From Diogma glabrata (taxonomy: Eukaryota > Arthropoda > Insecta > Diptera > Cylindrotomidae): DNA of 64,000 nt. The notes under the pieces are model-generated. The model searched no databases. It saw only the letters and a program-made list of their open reading frames with translations, and was not told the DNA's origin. This document shows, in pieces, positions 1 through 13,033 of this stretch. A program made the position numbers and the translations under genes. The DNA is taken from contig OY856186.1 of NCBI GenBank assembly GCA_963693315.1, positions 302,042,144 through 302,106,143 on the forward strand. Reading direction: 5' to 3'. Position 1 is the first letter of the stretch. The number at the start of each line of letters is the position of its first letter.

Positions 1-1852
1 AAGTTTAAAATTTAACAGCATACTATAGGGTTGCCACGTGTCCTACTTTCGGTAGAACAGTCCTACTTTGGAGCAAGAATGTCCTACGTCCTCCTTTACT
101 ATAAAAATGTCTTACTTTAGGCAAACTGTAATACAATATCTTACACTTCAGTGTATAACAATTTTTTTCAAAAAATAGATTTTTTTTCTACCTATTTCTA
201 TCAATAAACGCGCTAGAAAAATAAGTAATTGTTATTGCACCTTTACTTATATTAAAATTGTAACTGATTATTTAACTTTATGTCGAAAGGTTAGTAACAA
301 TAGCAAATAACTTACATTGCTGACATATGTGAATATCTATGCTTTATTGCACGATTTATTCAGGTGGTAAACCACCATTGTTTAAATTTTGAAATAAACC
401 CACCGTTAAACCTCTGTTTTTTTAAATCGCTTTTGTTACAAAGTACCTGTTCTTAGAATTATTAATAAAATAAAATGACTGAACCGAATTTTGTTATAAA
501 GTAAAACCTTTGGCTACAGAAAGCTAACGATTTTGAAGGAATATGTAAATACACAAAACTACTACTACTTATGAGTAACTTATACAGTTACTACTTATGA
601 GTAGCTGGCTTACAACATAAGTTTATTGATTTTTTTGAAAGTGCCAATCAGCAGACGGCATGTTTGCGGCGAATAAAAAGTAGTATATGATGCACGGACG
701 TAAGCTATTTTGGACTTATTGTGGGTCCACATCCGTCCAAAATACTTTCACACAACTAGATGAATAGAGATTTACTACTACAACAGAATGAGCTCTGCTG
801 CTTTTGTACAGGCTCACTTTATCCTACCCCTCTCTCCCCCAACCTTCAGTCGTTTTGGGCGGGCATTTCAAATACCTGTATGCTCAGGGTTGCCATGTTT
901 TCAAAGTTTCAAAGTAGGACACACTACCCCTAATGTCTCAAAACTAAAAACCTCGTTGGATTTGTGCCACTTCATTTTTCAGTTAAAAATTAATTTTTTT
1001 TTTAAATTCGGTTTCGGTTTGGTGTAAGTATGAATGTATGAATGAATGTATGGGCGTTATTTCTGTAATGCTAATTCATTTATTTTTAATGTATAATGGC
1101 ATACAAATTCGCATTGATGTTATTAGTCTCCAATGCGGTAACACTCGAAAAATTTAAACTTAAAGTTTTAAGAACTCAGAAATACAGCCAAACATGCCAT
1201 CTGCTGATTCATTGGAACTTCCAAAAAAATCAATAAACTTATGTTGTAAGCCAGTAAGTAGTTAGCCTCATAAGTAGTTAAGCAACTGTATAAGTAACTC
1301 ATAAGTAGTAGTAGTTTTGTGTATTTACATATTCCTTCAAAATCGTTAGCTTTCTGTAGCCAAAGGTTTTACTTTATAACAAAATTCGGTTCAGCCATTT
1401 TATTTTATTAATAATTCTAAGAACAGGTACTTTGTAACAAAAGCGATTTAAAAAAACAGAGGTTTAACGGTGGGTTTATTTCAAAATTTAAACAATGGTG
1501 GTTTACCACCTGAATAAATCGTGCAATAAAGCATAGTGTTCACATATGTCAGCAATGTAAATTATTTGCTATTGTTACTAACCTTTCGACATAAAGTTAA
1601 ATAATCAGTTACAATTTTAATATAAGTAAAGGTGCTATAACAATTACTTATTTTGCTAGCGCGTTTATTGAGAGAAATAGGTAGAAAAAAAATCTATTTT
1701 TTTCAGTGTAAGATATTGTATTACAGTTTGCCTAAAGTAAGACATTTTTATAGTAAAGGAGGACGTAAGACATTCTTGCTCCAAAGTAGGACTGTTCTAC
1801 CGAAAGTAGGACACGTGGCAACCCTATAGTATGCTGTTAAATTTTAAACTTT
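1..1852. mobile_element. Long palindromic foldback element
   Basis: The first ~670 bases reappear as a reverse complement at ~1190-1852. The window begins AAGTTTAAAATTTAACAG and the right arm ends CTGTTAAATTTTAAACTT. The arms differ by scattered substitutions and small indels. The centre (about 673-1188) is not palindromic. A sub-terminal TATAGGGTTGCCACGTG resembles hAT-type termini, but the palindrome continues outside it to the window edge, so the true left end and any target duplication cannot be seen. No transposase frame is present. The 79-codon ORF at 788-1027 is in the spacer and resembles nothing known to me. A non-autonomous foldback element or giant MITE is inferred. Confidence 0.8.
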
Positions 1853-2685
1853 GTAAATTTTTTTTTGTTTGAATACGTAACAGCATTTTTTTAGTTTTTA
1901 CTTTATTCAATTTTAGCGTTGTTTCCAATAAGTGAATTCATTCAACTTTATTTATTTTATACTAAAGAAAGTTTTTTCTTTAAAATATTATGAGTTATTA
2001 ACAGAAATATGCTAAAAAATTGAAAAAAATCGACAAGTTCGAGATTCGAACATTTTTTTTTCGGTTTTTCTCAATTTTAAGCTGCTAAATAACAATAAAT
2101 CATTAAAATCGATATACCATTTGAGAGTAGGCATCTTGACAAAAAAAATAAGCCCTAGTACAACATCAAAATCCAAAAAAACATCAATAAAGTTGTTCGC
2201 CGAAGATAGGGGTAAATGGTAAAATCTCGAAAAATATTTATTTTCCATAATTGAAAAAATTCATCCTTATTATGTGCAAATAATTACGTACTTTCACAAA
2301 GTTTCATTTAAATTAAATAATTTCCACGCGAAATAAAAATAAAAAACAGAAAAATCGGTTTTTCATCATTTTCTCGCAAACTTTGAGGTTATGTCGAAAA
2401 ATGTGTGAAATAAAAGTTTTAGATTTTTTTATTATCTACAACTTTTGTATGAAACACTTTTCTCTAGGAGGCCTAGTTTCGTTACAAATAACGAAAAACA
2501 GTTTTCACCCCTTACACAGCACCCTATTTCACTACTTCCCTTCATCTCAAGTTCGAAAGTTTTTTTTTTCATTGTTTATGACCTCAACTATATATTCCAA
2601 CCGGCCGTTACCTGCTACTAATTTTTTTTATTTCAGCTATAAAAATCCATAACGGCCCCAGCCTATTTAGCTCCGAATTAAATAC
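1853..2685. other. AT-rich non-coding DNA
   Basis: No convincing coding frame, tandem repeat or terminal inverted repeat was found. The short ORFs here are low-complexity Phe/Lys/Ser frames expected in AT-rich DNA. It may be old transposon sequence, but nothing identifies a family. Confidence 0.4.
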
Positions 2686-3080
2686 ACTATTTTTTCGGCA
2701 AACGTTTAAATTTTTTATAAATATGAAACTAATACATCAAACTTTTTATAAATATGAATTTGTATCGCCATAATTACTTCCAAAAAAGAGAAAAAAACAT
2801 TTAAATTTGTATGAATAAAATTTTTCCTTTTGCCTTTTCAAAATTTCATAATATGAGAATCAACTTATTTTTTGTTGTCATAGTTATACAATATGTTTTA
2901 AAAAATAACAAACTAACAAATAACAAATGCTACTTTACAGCCTCCGTAATATAAAATAAAAATGGCGTTACTTTTGCTGTCGCTAGACATTACTTTTGCT
3001 GTCAGGCTAAAAAGTAAGACTTTAGCTAGCTCCCTAGCGGCAGCAAAGTTAAACTTTACAGCCGTTTGCCGAAAAACTAT
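2686..3080. mobile_element. Candidate MITE with TTTTTCGGCAAACG termini
   Basis: CTATTTTTTCGGCAAACG on the left is mirrored by CGTTTGCCGAAAAACTATTTT on the right (about 3062-3082). The similarity extends outward through an AATTAAATA-like stretch, giving imperfect inverted termini of about 28 bp around a 390-bp body without a coding frame. The body has direct repeats of CTTTTGCTGTC and TTTTTATAAATATGAA. No target duplication could be fixed. Confidence 0.5.
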
Positions 3081-3393
3081 TTTATTTAATTTTAATTATT
3101 TTGTATAATAATAAAAACTATTTTGATTATTTATTTAAGAAAATTTTCAAAACTAAATTGTAAAAGCTATTTAATTATTTTGTAAAAAAATGTATAAAAA
3201 CTTTTATGATTATTGAGAAAATTTATGAAAACTATTTAAGTGATATATATGTGATGTTGCATAAAGTAAACTCATTGATTAATAAAATTTCTTTCTTTTT
3301 ATTATTATTATTATTATAAAACATTTCTGTTATAATTTATAAATCTGTGATATAAACATAAATTGAAGAAAAGGCCAAAAGCGAATATGTTCA

Positions 3394-3411
3394 TGGTCCT
3401 TCGAGCCGAAT
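3394..3411 (+). other. Relic tRNA-Tyr primer binding site of a second BEL-type element
   Basis: TGGTCCTTCGAGCCGAAT is nearly identical to the primer binding site of the intact BEL element at 6781 and complementary to the 3' end of insect tRNA-Tyr. The AT-rich stretch just upstream (about 3250-3393) would be the end of a degraded 5' LTR. Downstream to ~3780 is a weak, interrupted frame (about 3624-3777) that could be a decayed gag start. The matching 3' LTR was not recognised, so this is a fragment of a different, older BEL copy. Confidence 0.6.
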
Positions 3412-3782
3412 ATAGCTTGCAAATATTATATTAAAAATTGATGCGCGTCTGAAATAAATAATAAAAATGTATGTAACAGCATGTTAACCTATTTAAGATT
3501 TTAACTGATGCAAAAGGAGTGATCAATATTAAAACAATTTTCAATTTTTTTGTGTGTGTGCTAATATAATGGTTTACTGTTCTAAACTTAAAATGGCGAA
3601 TGTACATTCAGTGCAGTAAATTTTAAATAAAGTTAAACAAATTGAAGCTTTTTCGTCCAAGGGTCTTGCTTGTGAATCTATAGAAGATATTAAAACAAAT
3701 AAAACGCTCTTAAAGCAGAAATGTGAAGATTACAAAGCAATTTCCACAAAAGTGAGCAATGCTGGTGACGATATTTAAAATC

Positions 3783-4211
3783 AAAACGAAATCACAACAG
3801 TGTGACGGTGTTGCATACAAACAAGATTTGATATTAAATTTCGAGCACCCACAATTCGAATAGCAAGCTTTTGAACAGAGCCCAAAAGATCTAGGGTAGA
3901 AACTAATGCAGCGCCCCAATCTTGACAACACTACTCCATACAAAGATGAATATAGGACTTATTAATGTGGAGTAATTGATGCGGAGTAAAATTTTTAGTT
4001 TTAACATCTGTTTACTCCTAAAGTCGAGTTTTCTGGACGCGCTCTTTGCCATTGCCATTGTATGATCGTTGCAGAGTATGTCGTTAGAAATTGTGACGCC
4101 CAATAAATAAATGCCTTCACATTCTTCTATTTGTTCATCAAAAGTCATACTAATGTTACTATCGTGATAAAGCTTTGCCTTGAAATACATAGTTACATAC
4201 GAATAATACAA
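3783..4211 (-). pseudogene. LINE reverse transcriptase C-terminal fragment (jockey-like)
   Basis: Minus-strand translation gives a stretch with the LLGVTIS...W/CNDH...AKSASRKL signature that follows the catalytic palm in jockey-type reverse transcriptases. A frameshift near 3910-3940 leads into a second stretch with LDLLGSVQKLAIRIVG, the conserved block after the thumb. Palm motifs (YxDD) and endonuclease are absent, so only a carboxyl-terminal fragment of about 140 residues survives. Flanks are AT-rich, with no poly(A) tail or target duplication visible. An old, non-functional relic; exact clade uncertain. Confidence 0.65.
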
Positions 4212-5264
4212 TAAAAATTAATACTTACATAAAATCACATATCATAAATATAAAATTAAAATATTATATATGTCACCTTCCAAGCTTTCATTAATTTCTT
4301 CCAATATCTCTTTTTCTGTTTATTTTAGAAACACATATATGATTGTAGACCTAATCTTTCATGAATCATGCTATAAATTTTCCAAACTGTTAAATCATGT
4401 GCTCAAATTTAATGTTAATCACAAATCACAATATATACAGAAAACCAACATTTGATTAAATATTTTCACTATTTAGCACTGTTTTATTTTTGACAAATCA
4501 ATTGTATAATATTTTCGCAAAATATTGTACCTGATTGAAAAATAGTACATATAATCAAGACAAAATATGTAACATTAATAATAACTGAAAATATAAATTG
4601 TCAGCATTAAACAATGCCAGAGATAAAATAACTCATTTTTTTTATATTTTTTACAACAAAATTTAATAAGAACGTAAAACACCGAATACAACATTAGCCC
4701 GGCCTTAAAGTTTGCTTAAAGGTCATTCTCCATTAGTCTTTTTTCTCGTCTTTTTTATTTTGTGAAATAAAAGATATGAAAATCATATAAGTGCGAAAAG
4801 AAAAAATATGAAGACTTTTTATTTATTCCATGTCTTTTTTTTACTTTCCATGACTTTTTTTTTTTTAAAAGTGATATACTATAAAAAAGTGTTCTACTAT
4901 AAAAAAAAGTCTATAGAGCAAGACTTTTTTATGGCAAAAAGACGAATTTCATACTGAAAAAATATATTTAAAATTATTATGCAGTCTATGTTGAATATGA
5001 CATTGTTAAAAATATATAATAAAATTAGATGTTTATTAAAAATAATGGTGAAATGTCACAATTCCAACCCTATAAAATATTTTTTCCATGAAAAATTGTG
5101 ATATTCGTCTTACTCTCTCTTTAGAAAATTAATCATGGTTTCTCGTTTTATTTTGGCTAGAAAAGAAAGATGCAAAAGATTAATGAAGAGTCAGCTTTAA
5201 TTTGATGAACAGAAAAATTTCGATTATAGTATTGCTTATAGATTTTAAATGTAGCTCTTGTCTC
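4212..5264. other. AT-rich DNA with AGACTTTTT-type repeats
   Basis: No gene recognised. Between about 4730 and 4960 there are several imperfect direct and inverted copies of GACTTTTTT/AAAAAAGTC, possibly the decayed body of a small MITE. The remainder is featureless AT-rich sequence. Confidence 0.35.
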
Positions 5265-6376
5265 AGTGCGCTCATCGATTTTTTGCTAAAACCAAATTTT
5301 TATGTATATTTATAATTAGGAGAATATATATCTACCAGGTTGCCTATCAAAATTTGGCCGCCAGTATTTTTAATTAAATTATTTTTCATTGATTTTTTGG
5401 GAAAATTTTTGTTTACTTGTTTTTTAAATAAAATATCGTCTACATCACGGCAATTTATACAAAGATTCTAAAAATTCACGGTTGCCATTGCGCACCTGGC
5501 CGCACCTCTTCGCAGCCAGGTGTAAACAGGTATGATTTCGATACATTTATACGTTCATAACGTACATTGATTAATTCTATATCAAATTAAAGCTAATTTT
5601 TTTCTATTTATTATCATATATGGTTGCCTAATTAAATCCGGCCGCAAATAAGGGTTGCCGGCTGTTAAAGATGATAAATATTTAAGGTAGAGTGAAAGAG
5701 AGCTAGCGCGTAACATCATTTGTCAGACGAGGATAGCGATTGCCAGCTGTGAGACGCTCTGAAGCCATTGCGCATGCGTCGAATGTTAGTCTTCTCAACC
5801 TGCGCCGCAGGGGGGCCAATGTAAAATTGAAAGTTTTATCCTTTATAACTTTTGATCCCCTCATTTCCGCAAACTTTTTTTTTCATAATTAGGATTCAGA
5901 GCACCTAATCTTTCTATTTATCTGAAAAAAAACGTAAATTTATTTGGGGGGATAAACTAGGAATGTTCCCAAAAAATTAATATTGATTTAACTTTCTTTT
6001 ACTCTACCTTAAATATTTATCATCTTTAACAGCCAACAACCCTTATTTGCGGCCGGATTTAATTAGGCAACCATATATGATAATAAATAGAAAAAAATTA
6101 GCTTTAATTTGATATAGAATTAATCAATGTACGTTATGAACGTATAAATATATCGAAATCATACCTGTTTACGCCTGGCTGCGAAGAGGTGCGGCCAGGT
6201 GCGCAATGGCAACCGTGATTTTTTAGAATCGTTATGTAATTTGCCGTGATGTAGACGACATTTTATTTAAAAAACAAGTGAACGAAATTTTTTCCCAAAA
6301 ATCAATTAAAAATAATTTAATTAAAAATACTGGCGGCCAAATTTTGATAGGCAACCTGGTAGATATATATTCTCCT

Positions 6377-6779
6377 TGTTTAGAAACACCCTGTAGAATG
6401 TAAATATAATATGAAATTATTTGCAATTATTAAAATTTTACTAAATTAACAAAAAAAAATAAATATTATTAAATTTTTACTAAATTAACAAAAAACTAAA
6501 TGAAACAAAAAAATGTAATTTAAATAAAAACCAAATTTGCTGACTCTTAGATTCTTAAAAAACTAAATTAACCAAATTAAAATAACATTATAATCACTCT
6601 GATTAAAACCATCAACTCGTCGAGTCACAAGTAGAAATATTGTGTAAAAAGTTATTTACTGCCAAACTATTACTTGTAAAACCTGAAGTTATATAATATA
6701 TAATTAAACATTAATAAAATTAAAGTGAGTTTTTATTAAAACATTAAATACATTATTGTGCCCATCCCGTGCGCACACA
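6377..6779 (+). repeat. BEL element 5' LTR
   Basis: Begins TGTTTAGAAACACCCTG and ends GTGCGCACACA. It is repeated at 13525-13926 with about one substitution and one indel. It should contain promoter and polyadenylation signals; AATAAA occurs near 6461 and AATAAAATTAAAG near 6714. Confidence 0.95.
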
Positions 6780-6780
6780 T

Positions 6781-6798
6781 TGGTCCTTCGAGCCGGAT
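6781..6798 (+). other. tRNA-Tyr primer binding site
   Basis: TGGTCCTTCGAGCCGGAT starts one base after the 5' LTR. Its reverse complement matches the CCA-ended 3' terminus and T-arm of insect tRNA-Tyr, as I recall it. This is the site from which minus-strand DNA synthesis is primed. Confidence 0.85.
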
Positions 6799-7318
6799 AT
6801 ATATTTAAATAACCAAACATCTACAGTACCACGCAAGAAATTACCGTCGTGAGTACAACTGTGAAAGTGTTTAAAAACAATTATTACTATTATAATAAGT
6901 AACAATTTTAATAACAAGTGTTATAAACAGTGAAAAAGTGCCACACAAAAAATTACAGCTGTGTGTACCATCACAACTCACATAATAACACAGTAAATAC
7001 CGTCAAAATTATCGACAGATAATTTAATAAATAACAATTATAAATTGTCGTTGGGTAATAACTTAAATGATACCTATATAAAGCCGAACAACAGCAACCA
7101 AATTAACCGAATTAACTCAAATTGAAGTAAAAATCAACCGAACTAACATCAACTATACTAACATCGTAAGAAATTAAGATCAAAGAAGTCAACTCTCAGC
7201 ATATCAACAGCTTCTACTCCGGAACAGAACAAGAATCAAGAATTTTCCGAGATACTAGGATAAATTAAACTGGTAAGTCCCTCTTATATTATATTCTTTT
7301 TGTGCTCTGTATTAAATA

Positions 7319-10300
7319 ATGTCTTACGAAACGATAATTCTCGTGCTTAATCAAACTAAAAGAGAATTTGATCAGTTCTTCAGAAATTATAAGAAGGACG
7401 GGTCGGAACGTAAATCTAAGGTTTACTTTACCAAAAGGCTAGAAACCCTAAATAATTATTGGGAGAAAATTCAACAATTCCATACAAAATTGTTGGAGTT
7501 ATTAGCACTTAATGAAAAAGAAATTTCTAACCGTGATTATTTTAAAGATAATACATATCTTCAATTGGAAAATCATTATTTGGAATACTACGATCAAATG
7601 ATGACTGATTTCGAAACAAAATTTCCTCCTGAATCAACCTCCACGGTTACCCTGTCAAATTCATTACGACATGACTCATCCCAGGCCCAAAATCTTAGCG
7701 ATATTCAAGTTCAAAAGGTTCAAATCCCAAAATTCCATGGAGATTATGATTCGTGGTTAACCTTTCGCGATTTGTTCAAAGCCAGTGTGCATGACAAACA
7801 ATTAAGTGATGCAACAAAACTATGGACTTTGAAATCATTAGTAGTAGGTTCCGCAGCTGAACTACTGTCCGATTATACTGTTTCGGATGGTGATTACAGT
7901 AGTGCATGGGAAATGTTAAATGATAGATTTAACAATTCCAGAGTCTTGGTAAATAACGAACTAAAACAATTTTTGGGTATTAAAGTAGTTAAGTCGGAAA
8001 ACGCAAACGATATAAAAAACATTTATGACAAAATGAATAAATTCCTTGCTCGGCTTAAACATCTGGAAATCAAAACCGAAAATTGGGACCCTATTTTAGT
8101 CTTTATTATAACGCAAAAGCTACCACAGGAAACCCATCAACTCTGCGAACAGTCGATAAAAATAAAAACCAAAATTCCACCCTTTGGTGACTTAAAACAA
8201 TTTTTGCTTGATAGATTTCGAACGCTGGAAGCAGTCGAGAGAACCACTGCTCCAAAACCAATTCAAACTAAACCTTTATCGAAACCTAAGCCCGAAAACA
8301 TCTCATCAATTTCTCACTCATTTCATACCAGAACAAATACGAAATGCCCTTATTGTGATCACAATCATACCTTAAAAGAATGTTCTAAATTTCTTTCTGA
8401 AAGTGTCGATCAACGGTTTCAATTTGTAAAATCAAAAAATGTTTGTATCAATTGTTTGAGTACCAATCATAGTTTAAAATATTGCAATAGTCGATATTCC
8501 TGTAACGTATGTCACAAATGGCATCATTCATTACTGCACAGAAGTAACAATCCTCAAATCACAAAATCTATTCAAAATGCATCGGTTGAACCTTCCAACT
8601 CGGCTCAGAGTTCTCTACAAGCAACTCATACAAAAGCCAACACCACCGCGATACAATGCAATTTCACCCTGATCCAAAAGACTGTTATTTTAGCCACCGC
8701 TTTAATTCAAATCATCCACAATCACACAAAGCACACAGTGCGTGCGTTAATCAATCCAGGATCTGAAGCTACTTTCATTCTAGAATCGACCCTTCATCGA
8801 ATAAATATTCCAACTAAACCAATATCAGCTACCATTTCCGGAATGGGTACGGTAGAAACTGCCAAAGCTGAAAAACTTGCATCCTTAATAATAAGGCCCA
8901 GGACAGCGAATGATATCCACATCGACGCGATTGTTCTTAAAAAACTAACTGGTTTCTTACCCTCACAACCCATAAACATAGACAATTTATTACAATTTAA
9001 AAGTATAGAACTAGCTGATGAATTATTTCACAAACCAGGTAGAATTGAAATGGTTTTGGGAGCGGATATTTATCCACATATTATGCTGGAAGGTGTTAAG
9101 AAACTAAATCATGACACTCTAATAGCTCAATCTTCGGTATTTGGATGGATAATATCTGGAACCTCTAACAATAATCCAAATGTTTTTCACAACCTCGTAT
9201 CATATTTCAATAATGTTAGCCTTGAACATCAAATACAAAAGTTTTGGGAGGTTGAAGAAATCGTGGTGCCCAAAATACTCTCCGACGAGGATAAAAAATG
9301 TGAAGCGCATTACGAAGCAACTACTACCCGAAATTCTGACGGTAGATACGTTGTGGAGTTACCACTACTTGAAAAATATCCTCGCGAAATTTGTCTTTCG
9401 TACTCTCGAGATATCGCATTAAAACGTTTTCATTACTTAGAAAATAAACTTAAAAAGAATCCTAGCCAAAAGATTTCATACGACGAAGTAATCAAAGATT
9501 ATTTGGATAAAAAACATATGACAATTTCTAGTTCAAGAGAATGTATTGAAAAAGGAATAAAGAGCATCTTGCCCGTAGCAACAAGCTGCTATCTACCCCA
9601 CCATGGCGTACACAAACCGAGTAGCACAAGTACCAAATTAAGAGTAGTTTTTGACGCATCATGCAAAACTGCGAATGGCAAATCTTTAAACGAGGTTTTG
9701 GCTGTAGGTCCAAGTTTGCAACAGGATCTCACTTGTATCATTCTTCGTTGGCGCAAATATCCCTATGTTTACACTGCGGACATCGAGAAAATGTATAGGC
9801 AAATATGGATAAGCCCTAAGCACTCTAAACTACAGAGAATTCTTTATCGCGAATCCAGTGAGCAAATGGTGCGCGATTACCAGTTATCAACAGTTACGTT
9901 CGGAGTTTCCTCTGCACCGTACTTAGCGATTCGCACCTTGTTGCAGTTAGCAAAGGATGAAAACAAATCATTTCTATTGGCGTCAAAGATAGTTCAAAAT
10001 GATTTCTATGTGGACGATGTGTTATCAGGGGAATATTCTATGGATGCTGCACTTACCGCTCAACATGATCTAAGGTTAATGTTGAAGTCTGGTGGCTTTG
10101 AATTGAAAAAGTGGGCATCAAATCACCCAAAGTTATTAGAACAAATTCCGAAAAAGGATCATTTTCATGATGTCAATTTAGCACTAGATGAAAATTCCAC
10201 TCAAAAAACTCTAGGGATATATTGGAATAGTCGAGAAGACTGTTTTTGTTTTAAAATAAACAGTGTTAGTAGCTTGCCCAACATGACTAAACGACAACTG

Positions 10301-12577
10301 TTTTCTGAAATAGCGAAGCTATTTGACCCTATCGGTTGGCTTGCCCCAATTATAATTAATTCCAAAATATTGATGCAACAGGTATGGAAAGATAGCACTG
10401 AATGGGATGAATCTATACATCCAGAAAGACTCCAAGAATGGAGTAAATTAGTTAAAGATTTTCCGAATATTGAAAAATTACGAATTCCGAGATACATTTA
10501 TTCCCATCCGAACCATCAAAATGAACTCCATGGGTTTTGTGATGCATCGGAAAACGCTTATGCAGCTGCCCTCTATTTGAGAGTGACGGATGGCTGCGGC
10601 ATATCTCGTGTAAATTTAATCATAGCCAAAACCAAAGTGGCTCCAAAAAATAGTTCATGTCTGACAATACCTCGCCTTGAATTGTGCGGCGCATTCCTTC
10701 TATCCAAGCTTTTAAAAAATGTCCTCGCCAATTTAGACTTATCTATTACAAATGTTTTTGCATGGTGTGATTCAACCATCGTCTTGGCATGGCTTAAAAG
10801 CTGCCCAAGTTGATGGAAAACCTTTGTTGCTAATCGAGTAGCCCAAATTCTAGAGAACTGTAAAGAGGCTCAATGGAACCACATATTATCACATGACAAT
10901 CCCGCTGATATTGCTTCTCGTGGGATTTCACCATCAGAAATACTGCCGCATGATCAATGGTGGCACGGTCCAACCTGGCTGGCGGGGTCCCCTTTATTAT
11001 GGCCTAATGCCAATCCAATCACCATTCAGGATACCGATCACGAATTAAAATCAATTAAATCTTATTCAACTACGATAACCAGTTCTGTTGAGAACATTTT
11101 AGCCAATTTCTCCTGCCTTCATCGCGCTTTGCGTGTTTTGTCTTATTGCAGACGGCTAAAACCTAACAAAACTTTGTCAACAGGAACTCATAATCAATTA
11201 AATGCATTGAGCACTATTGAAATAGAAGATACACTCAGAATTATAGTTCAATCTACACAAAAATTATTTTTTTCTCAAGATTATATTAATCTATCAAATA
11301 TGGAACCCCTTCCACGTAAAAGTTGTTTACTTAGCTTAAATCCGTTTATGGACAAGCACAACGTTATACGTTTAAACGGTAGACTCTCAAATCTACCCGT
11401 CAAATATGAGGAAAAATACCCAATTATTCTTCCTTCAAAATGTAGGTTAACGGCACTTATCATAAAAGATACGCATCGGCTCACACTTCATGGAGGCATT
11501 TCGATGATGATGACGTTGATTCGGAAAAAATATTGGATCCCTAAATTAAAAATGGAAATAAAAACATATATTGGACGTTGTAAAGAATGTTTCTTGCAGA
11601 AACAAAGCACAATGAATCAATTAATGGGAGCGTTGCCGGTCGAAAGGATTACAATTTCAATACCATTCCAGAATGTTGGAGTGGACTTTGCTGGTCCGCT
11701 CATTCTTAAATTACACAAAGGTCGATGTACCAGAACTACAAAGGGATATATCGCCGTTTTTGTGTGTTTTTCTAGTAAAGCCATTCACTTAGAGGCAGTA
11801 GATGCTTTAACAACACAGGCTTTTTTAAATGCTTTCGAAAGATTCTTCTCCCGTCGTGGTTTGTGTAAAAATATTTACTCCGATAACGGAACCAACTTTG
11901 TGGGCGCCAATGCTGTTCTAAAAAGAGAATATCAAATCGCGATTAATACTGCAACCAGTGAGGCTGCGAATATTTATGCCTCCAGGCAGGTACATTGGCA
12001 TTTTATTCCACCCGGATCACCACATTTTGGTGGAATTTGGGAAGCGGGGGTAAAATCCGTTAAAACCCATTTACGAAAAGTCGTCCAGAGAGCAACCTTA
12101 ACTTACGAAGAGTTGGCCACAGTTCTATGTAGAATTGAAGCGTGTTTAAACTCTCGTCCAATCTCACCTCTTTCTGAAGATCCGAATGATCTGAACCCTT
12201 TAACACCAGGGCATTTTCTCCGAGGAGATGCACTACTAGCTCCTCCAGAACCAACCAAAGAAATAAAAAATTTAAGTGATCTTAAACGCCTAGAATTGCT
12301 CGATCAACTCAAAGCTGACTTCTGGCAAAGATGGAAGTCTGAATACTTGCATCGACTTCAACAGAGGCCAAAATGGGTCACAAAGAAACAAAACCTAGAA
12401 GTTGGGGATTTAGTGGTAATCAAAAATGAACACTCTCCTCCTCAACACTGGAAACTCGGTAGAATTACTGCAACTCATCCTGGATCTGATGGTCTAGTAC
12501 GAGTAGCTACAATTAGAACAGATGTGGGTGAAATTAAACGTTCCATACACAAATTATGCCAACTTCCTTACACGTGA
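7319..12577 (+). pseudogene. BEL/Pao gag-pol polyprotein with one in-frame stop
   Basis: One continuous frame of about 1750 codons, normal for BEL/Pao. Gag with a DUF1759-like block lies at ~133-300 (PKFHGDYDSW) and Cys/His zinc knuckles at ~343-410. The protease region is at ~470-600; its motif reads ALINPGSEATFI, with Asn-479 where the catalytic Asp is expected. Reverse transcriptase has LRVVFDAS (~774), Asp-821 and YVDD at 897-900. RNase H starts near 1070 (GFCDAS). A TGA at 10811-10813 (codon 1165) interrupts RNase H, consistent with a CpG transition, and the same frame then continues. Integrase has an HHCC finger (~1386-1424) and D1456, D1522, E1575, followed by a DUF5641-like tail. The start is the first ATG after the leader. 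Confidence 0.92.
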
Positions 12578-13030
12578 GAGCATAAAACCCCACTTAGTTA
12601 AACAAACAAAGAAAATTTCATCCTTACTTTTCCTAAATTTATGTTCTAAATTAAATCTACCCCAATAATTTACAGTATTGCATGATTCTTATTTTTCGTT
12701 CTCTCTTCTTTTAATTATTTCATGTCTCACTTAGAATCAACTATACTGATATAAAAGTTCACTTCTTCATTACATATGTGACACATTAATTTCTTTCAAA
12801 GAATAAACATTTTTTTTCGTGCAATTAAAAAAAACATCTACAACCTTGCACTAACGTAAATCAACAAACCTATATATGGCGCAATCAGCGGTTAGAAACT
12901 AACATTAAATACGACTCTCAAGTCTCACTGATCAAACCTCTTTCTCCAAAACCATAACTATATTTCATTACTCTGAGTTAATAAATTTTAACTTTGATAT
13001 TAAAAATTTAAACAAATTTGATCTGAATTC
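12578..13030. other. BEL element region between pol and env remnant
   Basis: AT-rich sequence inside the retrotransposon between the pol stop and the env-like remnant. Short stretches in the frame of the downstream remnant are open but interrupted by a TAA near 13031, so this may be the eroded body of an env-like gene. Not otherwise recognisable. Confidence 0.4.
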
Positions 13031-13033
13031 TTA

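Noticed and set aside
788..1027. 79-codon ORF in the spacer of the first foldback element
   Set aside because: No domain, no conservation signal; expected by chance in this spacer.
8794..12254. Minus-strand and out-of-frame ORFs inside the BEL element
   Set aside because: Shadows of gag-pol.
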